Shown here: in pieces, positions 20,534 to 31,432 of the stretch
Position numbering within the stretch: position 1 is the stretch's first letter
How the letters are laid out: each line of letters opens with the position of its first letter
Source: Polychytrium aggregatum
Taxonomy: Eukaryota > Chytridiomycota > Chytridiomycetes > Polychytriales
DNA length: 64,000 bases
Assembly: GCF_025602895.1 (NCBI RefSeq)
Contig: NW_026516223.1
Coordinates: 620,001-684,000 of the forward strand
Direction of reading: 5' to 3'
Notes under the pieces: generated by a model
Told to the model about the DNA's origin: nothing
The model's database searches: none
Seen by the model: the letters and a program-made list of their open reading frames with translations, nothing else
Program-made: the position numbers and the translations under genes

Positions 20534-23500
20534 GGCGAACGACGCGGGCTTGCGGATGGAGCGGTCGAGGGTGGAGCGGCGGGACAGGAGGCGAGTGGGA
20601 GGCGAGGGAGGAGAAGGGGGAGGAGTATGATGTGATATTCAGGAGACACGTTAATTACGGAGGATGCCAATTACGAGGGCGCCTCCCAGAAAAGTCGAGC
20701 CAAAGCCTGGAACATCCAATAGCCGGTGGGGGTGAGGCGAGCGGGAGGGCGGGTTTATATCTGTGTACAGGGCACATCCAGTGGCTGGGGCGGCCGTGCG
20801 ATCGACATCGTAGCGAACAGACGGGGGGGGGAGCGAAGGGACCCGCCGGGCCTGGGAGCCAGCCGGAGACCGTGCACTGCAACAGTGCCCGCGGAGGGGG
20901 TCAGGAGGCGGATGCAGCCGAAGCCCAGTGCCATAGCAGCCCGCGAGAAGTGCGCTCCACCACGAAGTGAATTGAGTGCTGCCCAGGGCATCAAGGCCCA
21001 ATATCGGCGGGGGGGGGGGTTGCAGACCAGGGCAAGCGAGCAGGCCCTGCACAAGGGCGCGGCTCAATGGGCGAGGCCGCTGCCCTCACTTGACAAGATC
21101 AACGGATCTTGGGACAAAGCCTGTGCTGTCCAGACGATCAGGCAGCGACAAAGCTTGCATCGGCGACCGTGCCCATCTCGCCTGGGGAGCCAGTTTGCCA
21201 TGGTCGGCTTCGGTGCCGTTGGCCTCGCACCAGCAATGCCACTTCCCAGCAGGCACCTTGGATATCCGATTGGTCTCCAACCGGCCCACCACTCAGCCGA
21301 TGCCGCGACCACCGTCGTCTCACCTTGCAATCGATCCCGAGACGCAAACAAACTCTGATCCTTTGCGCCTCCCGATTCCGAAGGCAAAGGCCAGTGTTGA
21401 TGGCCAAGCAGGTGAAATCGGTAACGGCGACGGCGGCGGTAACAACAACGATGGTGGGCATTCGCCATGGTGCTTCCCCACGACATCTCGCTGGGGCGCC
21501 GCGCATTTTCGCCGTGCAGGCCCTTGGACAGGCCTTGGACAGGCCTTGGACAGGCGGGCAGACAGGGTCTCGAGTCCCTGCGGCGGCCGTGTGTCGAGGC
21601 TTGCCCTGCGATGGGCATATGCCCACCACCCTCACTCAGCTTTAAGTGATTCGCCCTTCAGACGAGGCTGGCTAACCCAACCCATGCTCGGCTCGTCGAA
21701 GGAGCCCAAGAGCATGCATCATCCGCCGCCCAATGTGCATTGCCAGCCGTCGCGCTTTTGCTCCTTTGAGATTGGTGTCGGGCTTGAATCTCGTCCTTCG
21801 TGGGCTCGCCATCCTTTGCGGCCGCTGTCCTTCGTGGTCGCTGTACTGCTTGCCGGCACTCCCCGCTCGCGCTTGCATTGGCATCCCACGCACCCGCCTC
21901 CAAATCTGCCCCGAGAAAGAAGGTAGAATCCCGCTCTGTCCGCACCCGGAGGCTCGCCGAGGTCCTTGTCCGCAACCAGGCGACCAGCGCACACTCTGTC
22001 AGAGCCAGATGGCCCATTGCAACGATTGCACTGCCCAAGAGCCAAAGTCACAAGGGCAGCCCATCCTTCCTCCTCTTCCTCCTCCTCCAGGTGCCGACCG
22101 AGTATCCCGGACTTATCCATCCCTCATCCCAGTCTCGACGAGCTTCAGCGGCCGATACACTCGCTGGTCCGACAGCAACGTGTAATTTCTGATCCACTAA
22201 AGAGGTTTTGGGGGGGGGAGGAGGAAGCAAGAAAGAGAGGGGTGGGGAGAAGGACGGAGAAAGTAGTAGTGGCGGGAGTAGTTGTGGTGGCTCTGCGGCA
22301 GGCTCGGGACTGCAGCCCTGTTTGTCCAGCACGCGGCTCTTTTTCTTTCGACTTGTGCGGCCCTGTCCGTCTTGACAGGTCGAGCAACTGAGCCGGTGTC
22401 ACCCTTGTGTCGATGAGGAAAGCCACTCGGTGGTCGAGCCTGGCTGGGCACAGGTGGCCGATGGAGGGAGAGCGGGCAGCCCAGGCACCACACCGCACTC
22501 TCCAGATCCGAAAACCACGCCAGCAACTTGGTTGCAATTTCATGGGAAAACTCCTCCCGACAGCCGCTTAGTCGCCCACGACAATCTGCCCAGCGGATAC
22601 CATAGGGGCGGAGTGGTGTCCAAGAGTGGTGTCCAAGAGTGGTGTCCAAATGTCTCGGCACAAGCAGATCACTTGAGCGAGCAGACGGTGGTGGTGGAGG
22701 CCGACAAGATGGTCACGGTGTGTCCTGTCGTCGCACGGGTTGTCTATGGCAAGCAGCTCGGCCAGAGGATCGATACCAATCTGACCGAGCGCCAAAGTTC
22801 AGCCGTGATGTTACTGATGGCGGGTGGGATCGATGGCCTCCCCCCCCCCTCGCCTTTCGCGCCGTGGGCGGGAAAATCTGTGGGAAAGCAGGCTCCGCCC
22901 TCAGTTTGCGATAAGGCCCGAAGTAGGGTGGGGCGAAAGGACAGCGCGGCGAGATTTGGATATGGTGCAATCTGACTGCATCTTGTGGCGAACGTTGCCG
23001 CTGAGATGAGGCGGGGACATGCCGGCTTTGGCCATGGTTTGCACGCCCTGCCATCCAAGTCGGCGAACGGCAGCCGAGCGAATCGCAGCCGGGCCAACAG
23101 TAGCCGGGCAAAGCACTGAGCAGCCAATGCCATGGACACTGGTCAAAGTCAATTGCAGGCGGACACGGTCGCGGGGCTGCATGGGAGTTTAGCATGGAAA
23201 TGGAAACGCAAGCCGCAGCAGGGACGACACTAGAGTCAAAGACAAGATTGCAAGTTCGGAGGGCGGAAAGCGGAGAGCGGAGACAGGAATGAAGGTGGAG
23301 TTGGGTTTGTAATAGGGGAGCGGAGACAGAGGCCTCTCGAATGAGTGGCTTTCAGAGGACATGGCTGCCATGGTGACAGCACCAACGCCGACATCGATGG
23401 GACAGGCAGCTGGGAAGAAAGGAAAGGAAAGGAAACGAAAGGAACGGATAGGCAGACAACGGACAACAGAGAGCGATACCCGAATCGGTATCCATCGGTA

Positions 23501-25654
23501 TCCATCGATATCCATCGATATCGGCACGCATCCCGATGGGTAGACAGAGATGACGAGGGAGTATGAGGAGGAATGGATGAATGTGAGGAATGCTCGAATG
23601 GGGTGGATGAAGTGGCCGATAGATCAAGCGGCAATGGCGACACTTGGACAGCCACGTCCATGAAGACGCAGCTCGAGGCAGGCAAGTGGTGTATTCGACG
23701 GCGACAACCGCGAGATGGACAGAGACGGCGAGTTCAGGCCACCATAGAGGGGGAACCGGCACAGAGCGCACGGGCAAAGCAAGCGACCCGTCTGTGGTGG
23801 ATGGCAGAGACAAGAGCGACACATGGACACGTCGGTGCGACTAATGTCTCCACCATCGACCTCATGATGCCACCGCCAGAGTCGGCTCGGGATGGCTTTG
23901 AGTGGTTTATCAGATCATCCGACCAGCGTCCGGCAGCGGCTCTGTCGAGGTGGACAGAAAGGACCGCGCAGTTGCCGGTGACAGGGTAGCACGTTGGTGG
24001 ACTCCATCGGGAGGGGTGGAGAGAGTACCTTCCTGCCTCGGCCAGCGGCGAGGATGGTGACAATGAGCCCGATGACTGCCATTGCGGCGGCGGCGGCGGC
24101 GGGGGAGAAAGGGCACGGAAGCAAAGGAGGTGGGCAACAGAATGGGGAGCGAGCGAGCGGATGATGGGAGGAAGTTTGGCTTGTCAAAGACGAAAAAAAA
24201 AAAGATCTGGTAGCGCACGAGCGGGCACGGTCAGGGTGGGGGTTTCGCACTTCCAATAGTACTGGTGTCCTGGTGGCGGCTCAAAGTCCGATTCGGCGGG
24301 GTCAACCAAGGCCAGATCCAGAAGGCGACGGTGGGCCGATCTGCGGTGGACCTGGAGCAGTGCCGAGGAGGCCGTGGTGCTCGGCGGGCGTGCGAACGCG
24401 GAGGGTGGGTTACTTGGAAGGAAGGGTACTGTCGCCGGTCTGCGCCAGGCGATCCATTTGGCTCGGCGGACGCGGGAGAGGGGGCGACAGACATTCAAGT
24501 GCCCGGGACGATGCGAGGAGAGGCAGACGAGGCAAATTTTGATCTGCAGTATTTTGGTTGCGCGATCCAGCGCAAGGACAGGACACGGCAACATGCTGCG
24601 ACGACAAGACCAGGGACTTGCATCCACGCAAGACGACGCAGGGCAAGACGACGCAGGACAGGGCCGAGCCAAGCGTGTGTGAGGGTGGTCGCTCGGTCCA
24701 CTGCGGCCAATTTGTCCGGCTGGCGTGGGGGCTGCCCAGACCCCGGGCCACGGGCTCTGGCGACCAGGGCCGGCGCGTCTGGTGGGGCCGGGCACGGAGC
24801 CAGGGTCAGCATGAGCAGGGCACAAAGGCTTTGCTGCTGACCCAGCGGCGGTTCGTGCACCCGAGGACAGCAAGGCGTTCGCACCAGACCACGCCCAGCC
24901 CCGTGGGCCCGATAAACAAAACAGGCGGACAGACCCGTGGGCGAGGGCTTGTCCTGGGTGCCGCTGGAGAGTCACGACTGCCAGGGCATTCCCAGTGTAA
25001 GCGGTGTAAGCAGTGTAAGCGGTGTGCAGCGAGTGCTGTTGGCCAGTGCAGAGTGGCAGAAGCGAGTAGTGTCGAACGCTGTCGGATCCATTGCAGTCCA
25101 TCGCAGTCCATCGCAGTCCATCGCGGTCCATCGCAGTCCGCCTGGCTGTCCTGTCGACTCTGCTCCATCGATCCCGCATCGCTTGTCTCTCCCGAACCAG
25201 GCTCTTTCGTCTCAGCAGGATTGCGCTTGTTGCAACTGCCTCGCCAAGGTGTGCGATGCTGGTGGATGGCCCCGTGGCTTCGTCGGCGACACTGGCAGCA
25301 ATCGCAGCACAGACCTGGCCGCAGACAGCCGTGCGGTCACGCCCCGCCACACGCCGCGCGCGCTCCCGTGCTCGCCGCGTCCCGCCAGCCACCCGCGGGC
25401 CCATGGCCGTGAGCCGCTCGACCCTTGCCCGCGCTCCCCTCGCCTGGTCTGCCATTGGTTACCCCTTATCGCCTTTGGTCTTTCCTCCTCCCCCATCCTC
25501 CCATTCCCGCTCGCAGGCCCCGCTCCTCCCGGCCGACTCGTCGTTCTCACTTCTGCTGTCGTCGGCCTTCTGCTGCTGCCGCGATCCTGACTCTTGGTCG
25601 ATTGGCGTCGCAGTCTCGTATCTCCACCACCACCACCACCACCACCACCATCGC
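20534..25654. other. gene-poor spacer between HTH-B and TMEM231
   Basis: No confident gene. The left part is the 5' flank of HTH-B. A possible short first exon on the minus strand near 24020-24082 (MAVIGLIVTILAAGRGRK before a GTACTC donor) might start a small membrane protein running left to about 23.2 kb, but no family is recognisable. Tandem arrays: 22608-22652 (14-bp unit AGTGGTGTCCAAGA), 23488-23522 (ATCGGTATCC), 25000-25035 (GTGTAAGCAG) and 25085-25140 (TCCATCGCAG). Several runs of eight or more G or C occur. Confidence 0.3.
25623..25650 (+). repeat. CCA trinucleotide run in the TMEM231 5'UTR
   Basis: About nine CCA units end five bases before the TMEM231 start codon. Confidence 0.85.
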
Positions 25655-28428
25655 ATGCTCACGCTCTACGCCGAGCCGTTCCTCAAGCGGCACTATGCCC
25701 CGCTGTTCTCGTGGGCCTCGCTCTCGCTCGCGCTCACGGCCGCCGCCGGGCTCGTTCTGCCGTTTGTCCTCGCCTATGCCTCGGGATGTACGTCCTGTCT
25801 CAACACAAGCACCGAGTATTCGTGGGGAGAGCGATTAACCAATGACATCGACAGCGGCGTTGTCGTCGCTCGGCTGCGGTGTGCTCGCGATTCGACATCC
25901 TTGCGACGGCTGTCCTTTCTCCCTTGCCGCTCGCGTCGGCCTCGTGCATCGTGCTCACCCCTTTCCGCTCTCTTGTCTCTCCGGTCTCGGGGTCTTCCCA
26001 TGCCGCCCTGCCGCGTGCCCGACTGATCCTCGCCGTCGATAACGGCTGTTCCTCTGCGGTCAACCCTCCCCATTGGTCTCGTCGGGCCATCCCCGGCTCG
26101 TATCTGAATTGGGGCTTGCATCTGCGACCGGCGTCGGGGACCTACATTTGGGGCCGGATCGGTGCCCGTGTGGTTTGGCGCATCCCCCGGCCGACACAAC
26201 TGGATGGCGCTGGCGGTCATTCTATGAACGGGCCAACTCAATACCACCCTGCTCGCCTCCAATGACGATGGCACCGCAACACACACCGGCACAAACTGGC
26301 TCCTCTATGGCACCCCGCTCGTCTGTATGGCCATGGCGCCGAACGCCCATGCACGCCGCGCCTGCTTTGGCACTCGTCGTGGCGCCCAACAACGCCCCGG
26401 GATCATGCAATGCCACTCAATGCCACTCAATGCCACTCAATGCCACTCAATGCCACTCAATGCCACTCAATGCCACTCAATGCCACTCAATGCCACTCAA
26501 TGCCATGTAATCCACTCCGATGCACTCCAACCCACTCCAACCCAATCCAATCCAATCCAATCCAATCCAATCCAATCCAATCCAATCCAATCCAAACTCA
26601 ACGGAGCTCTTTCACCAGCCTTCTGGCTCAAGCTGGCGACCTCCTTTGAGCAGCCCAAGGTCGGATTCACGGGCAACATGGTCCTGTTACTGGAGGGCAA
26701 CGTGCGCGCTGCCTCAAGCATCCTGCCGCTCTCGATCTATTGGGCATCCAGCGAGGCCTACAACGTCCATTACAACGACCACACCCGCGTGCCCACCATC
26801 AAGGTAACATTGCACCATCTCTTTCGTCTCTCTCCTCCACCGAGCATGCTGCTCGGCTGGCCTCCTTGTCCGCCCGGATATTTGCTTCGTTGCCAGCCAT
26901 GCGCATGATAGCTGTGCGGCTGATTGGTCTGCCTGCTCGCCTGTCTGCCTGCTCGCCGGCCTGCCGGTCGGCTTGTCCTTCGTGGGCTCTCCAGCCCGGC
27001 CCAAGCCTGACACTCCCCCTTCTCGGGCTCACGCCACCGAGATGGCCGTGTTCATCATTTTTGGCTTCCTGAGTCACGATCGACACAAAGGTCCGATCTG
27101 CCAGGCGCTTTGGCCGGATGGGGGGGGATGGCAGACTACCAGTGGCAGTAACGACTCGCACACCCGTGTCCAGCCCACCCCCAGAAGGTTGAATGCTGGT
27201 CCATTGAGCCAAAGTGCAAGAGAAAAGAGTGCCAGCGAAAGACTTTCGCGCCTCTTTGCTCTTCCCCCATGCCTACGCTTTCTGCGCAACGATGGACACA
27301 CTCCCATGCCCGTGCTAATCTCACGGTCCATCCTCCCTCGTCGTATCGGCTCGCAATCTAGTTCCGAGATACGGATGTCAATCGGGACGGCATCGTGGAC
27401 TACTTTGACCTGTGGTTGACCATTCCGCTGCGTGACAACGAGGACATTTACCACGTACGACTGGGCTTGGAGATGCAGTATGTCCTTTACGTAAGTTGCT
27501 GTGTGAAGTAGTCTCCTGGAAGAGGCCTGCGTCCCCAGTCACGACGTAGATGTGGGCTATGCTTTCGAGGATGTAAACCGGGACGTTGTGGCTCCTGGCA
27601 GGACTGTGAGATGTGAGAGCGATAGTTGCAAGTCTCCGCGGCCTCGGACAAGATAACCAAACCCAATTCCGGCAAGAGACAAGCCACTGGCTGCTCATAT
27701 CGCATTACAGAACTAACTCGATCGATACCACCCTTGCCCATCGCACTCGACCCAACTTTGAATACCCAGGATGTCATTCGCTTCAAGATGAGCGCGCTGG
27801 CTCTGCACGATCTCATGACGACCACACCGGGCTCGTCTGTGGATGTCGAGGCCGATCTGCAACTGGTGCAACGAGACCGAGTGCGCGACGGGCGCCTCTG
27901 GGACATGAATGCCGACCCGATCTGGAACTTTACAGACTCACGCTCGACTTGGGAATGGCGTGCAGTCCTGGAGCGATACAACCAGCGCGATGGTGGGTTG
28001 GACGACAGTCGATGGGCTTGGGAACGGCGTGGGGGCTCTGAGAACGGTGCTGTGAATCTGGCTCGACTCCATGAGAGTGACAACCACCACGGCCAAGATC
28101 ACAGGTGTGCTTACCGCTCTTGTGCTGCCCATTTCTAGTGCGGACAACGCTTGCGCCTTTGACTGAGCTGTGGCAGGCTCCTCGCGCTCAATCATCCAAT
28201 TTTCAAATCCACACCCGCATCCACTTCCCGGAGCAAGCAGTCACCTACCGGCCCAAGCTGGCCGAAACCCTCAAGAGTGGCTGGATCCAGTACATATCGT
28301 TTCTGGTCTTGTTCTGGGCGGTCAGCAGCTGGGTCTACAGCTTCATCTTCCGACATCAAATCATTCGCACCTACGTTCAGCCCGACCGGGTACCCGCGAG
28401 CCGAGGTTTCAAAACGCATTCCTTCTGA
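25655..28428 (+). CDS. TMEM231: TMEM231 homologue, ciliary transition-zone membrane protein (6 exons)
   Basis: Exons 25655-25787, 26607-26803, 27362-27490, 27770-27992, 28078-28104 (27-nt microexon) and 28139-28428 keep frame throughout and give 332 aa, close to animal TMEM231. The first membrane helix is SWASLSLALTAAAGLVLPFV. Family-typical features follow: SPAFWLKLATSFEQPKVGF, the acidic DTDVNRDGIVDYFDLW block, VEADLQLVQRDRV, and the C-terminal TLKSGWIQYISFLVLFWAV entering the second helix. In animals TMEM231 is part of the MKS complex that anchors the transition zone and gates entry to the cilium. Here it implies a flagellated zoospore stage. Intron 1 (819 nt) carries two tandem-repeat arrays. 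The start is the only ATG before the first helix. Confidence 0.92.
26402..26505 (+). repeat. 10-bp minisatellite (AATGCCACTC), about 10 copies, in TMEM231 intron 1
   Basis: Perfect tandem 10-mers end about 100 bases before the exon 2 acceptor. They read open in all three frames, which produces spurious repeat ORFs. Confidence 0.95.
26540..26597 (+). repeat. AATCC pentanucleotide array in TMEM231 intron 1
   Basis: About ten tandem AATCC units end about 10 bases before the acceptor at 26605-26606, in place of an ordinary pyrimidine tract. Confidence 0.93.
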
Positions 28429-31400
28429 TACAAGACAATACCCAAGATCCCGCTCGGCTTTGTATTTTCATCTTTGCCGAGCTCCGCCTCTGGAGGAGCA
28501 GTCCGGCAGACATCCATCTCTGCTTCCCTCTGCGACGACTCCCAAGTCCCTCTCTCGTGCTCGCCCGCAATCCACTCTTCGGACGAGCACAATGCTGTCG
28601 TCCGGAGGCTGGGCGGGCTGTGGTCTTGATTCATCGCACATCACTCCTGACATCACCCTCCAGCTCTGTCGGGTCCACAGCCTAATCTTGTCGACAGGCG
28701 TGTCTGCCCGACTCGCGGATGAACCAGCTCATGCTCGCCAGCCCGCTTGCGTTTCCGACTCCTCAATCTCGTTGGAATGGCGTTCGGACAGTATTGCTCC
28801 GCAAGCGGTCGAGTCCGGAGCCGCTAGCGCCATATCGGACACCACGAGGTCCATTCCACAGCAAATGGGTACCTGTCCACCCACCCGCTTCCGCCTCCAA
28901 GCATCATCCTGATCGCGAGCGAGATTGCGGGACTGTGGTGCGATGGCGGACCGCGTGGGAACCTGGTCTTGCTGCTCTTTCCCAGCTTCCGATCCACATC
29001 GAAATATGACCGAATAGACCTCGTGGACACCCATGTGATGCCCTGCGCGGCGGAGCGCTCGATATACTGGGGGGGGGTATGCAAGACTAACATCGACGAC
29101 CAGCCGAGGCAGGATGGGCCATGTGCTCAAGAGCCGGACGACAGCCATGGGAACCAGAGCAGCCCGACCAGCCCGACCAGCCCGACCAGTCGGATCAGTC
29201 GGATCGGACCAGATACCCAGGTAGCAACATACCGTGCCTGTGAACTTGCTTGCGAGGCACGCTATGAAAGGGAGACAGGATATCAGACATTGCAGTGTGT
29301 GGGGAGTAGTCAAGGTCACACCCGTCTCCCTCCTCTGCGCAACCCCACACTTTCTCATGGCCCAGCCCTCTCCCTCTGGGAGATTCGTGGACGCCAGGCA
29401 AGCCGCGGCAATATGGCCTCGGGGAAGGGGGTCTCTGCCCATCGCACCATCCACAGCTGTCACCGACTTCCTGGAGCGGAAGCGCGGGAAAGTTGCAACG
29501 GATGCCGTATTGGATGCCGTATCGGATGCGGTATCGGACATCTGACCCCCCCCCCTGCACACACATCGAGCACACCCGATTGACTTTTGTGGTATCCGAC
29601 TGCGTCCTGCAGTATCCGATTGGTTTGCATGTTGAGTCCTGCGGGTTGAGTCTTGCGGTGTGTCCTTGGCTGGCAAGCAATCCTCATATGCAACTCCGGA
29701 GCTGCTGGCGAGGCGGCATGCAGACGAGCCCGCTGCACTCGCCGATGCCGATGTCCGGTCCGGACAGTGCATCGTGGCAGATCGCCTTGCCAGGCTTGCC
29801 GGACTTGCCAAACAGCACCGCCTTTGCAGCACTCACTCTGCTCAGCTCGCTCCAGCCGGGTGCTGTTTCCGTCCGGCCTCGTCCGAAGCAGTGTGCCAGG
29901 CTGAGTCGCTGGGCCTTCATTGTCCTATCCCACGATCGGGCAAAGTGGGAGGAGGGGAGGCAGGCGATCTGGGAGTGTTTTGCTTGGCTGGCCAGCCGGG
30001 CTGGAGTATCGATGCGCAGGAAGAGGCTGTTTCGTCCGGCTGTCCGAAATCCGCTCAACCCGATCGCAGCGCGGCGATCTGGACCAGCCGAGGCCAGAGA
30101 GCTTGGCCAGCGTGCTGATCCGACCGGGCCATGCCTGTTTCCAACGACAAAGGATGCGGGTGTCTGAATGGAGTGGGCGACATGGCGGCAGAGCCGAAGG
30201 ACGGACGGTGGGCATTGCTCCATGAAACCCGTCTCGAACCACTCCTGCAGGCTGTCCGCTCGCTGGTCATGCTGGCCGGTCATGAGCTGCGCTGGTTCCT
30301 GCCAACCGATCCTGCCTGGGCTTGTGATTGTGCTTGGCAGAATCACCCGACACAACAATGGCCGGTCGATCCACAAGCACCCGACCGAAACAGCCCGAGG
30401 ATGCGGGAAGGCATACTGCCACAGTCGAGTGCGATCGCATCGATAGAGCACTCTGTGTGGATTCCAGCAGAACTGTGGAGGTCCAATTGAACTGAACCAC
30501 ACTCCATCGCACTCAACCAGACTCAGCAACGCTCAACCGCACTCAACCGCACTCAGCAACGCTCGGCTCCATTGTCGGACCGCCCTCGCCGCCCCCATCT
30601 CCGACTGCCTCCGCCGGCCGTGGTTGGATCTCCAACGGCCCATCCGCCGCCCCGCTGGGCGGGGTTGCAGGCTCACCACTCGTTGCCATCGAGCTGCAAT
30701 CCCGAGATCAGGGCGGAGGTTCCGCCGGCTGACTCCCCTCCGTCCTCCGCCCTATCGAGCGGCCCCAACGGCCCCAACGGCCCCCGCTGCCTTTTTATTC
30801 CCCCCTCCCGGTCCCTCGCCGGTCTCGGTGCTCAAGACGCTCCGTCTCCCACCCGTCTGTCTCGGCTCCAAAACCCGCTGATCTCAAAGGCGGCCTTTGG
30901 CTCTCTTCCCATCCCCTCCCCCTTCCGCCATCTGCTCTGTCCGTCGTCTTCTCTCTTCCCTCGGGGGTTTAACGAGTGTTTAACGAGTGTTTACGAGTAT
31001 TTGTCGAGTATTTGCCGAGTAGTTGTCGAGTGTTCGTCCTTAACCCCCCGGTTTTGCCGCTGCCTCCCACCCTGCGGTACTTGCATCGTCCAAGCCGTGT
31101 TTTTGTTCTCTGGCAGCATTCTTCGCCAAGCGGTTTCCAGACCCCAGTCGGTTCAACAAAACAGCACCGGCTCCTTCCTTCTCCCGCGCTCCTCTACTCT
31201 TCGAGTCGCAACATCTCCAGCCCTGTGGGTCCTTTAACGCTTGACCCTGTTTCAGCCTGAACCGTGATCTCATTCACCGAGACACCCCCCCCTCATCGAC
31301 TTATCGTCAACTTCTGTTGTAATCTTCCTTAATTGTCCAATCTCATCCTTGTATTCCACCACCACCACCACCACCACTACCACCATCACTACCACCATCA

Positions 31401-31432
31401 CTACCACCATCACTACCACCATCGCTGCCATC
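28429..31432. other. spacer and 5' flank of HTH-C
   Basis: No gene is convincing; a 367-residue minus-strand frame at 28729-29832 is judged spurious. Repeats: 29158-29200 (AGCCCGACC units), 30485-30560 (CACTCAACCG-like) and 30965-31035 (degenerate GAGTGTTTAAC/GAGTATTTGTC units). From about 30780 to 31430 the strand is pyrimidine-rich and probably holds the HTH-C promoter and 5'UTR. Confidence 0.35.
31356..31431 (+). repeat. CAC-rich array in the HTH-C 5'UTR
   Basis: CCACCACCAC followed by CACTACCACCAT-type 12-bp units runs up to within a few bases of the HTH-C start codon at 31433. Confidence 0.88.

Noticed and set aside
23200-24082. Possible small membrane-protein gene on the minus strand beginning MAVIGLIVTILAAGRGRK
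   Set aside because: A plausible first exon and donor, but no convincing second exon or family resemblance.
24184-25455. 423-residue minus-strand open frame
   Set aside because: Runs antisense through the TMEM231 5' region and several decamer repeats; no recognisable domain.
26402-26505. CRISPR-like regular repeat
   Set aside because: Head-to-tail 10-mers without spacers, inside an intron of a eukaryotic gene.
28729-29832. 367-residue minus-strand open frame
   Set aside because: Composition typical of GC-rich noncoding DNA, no domain, and repeats translated as RAGRAGRA and SDTASDTASNTA.
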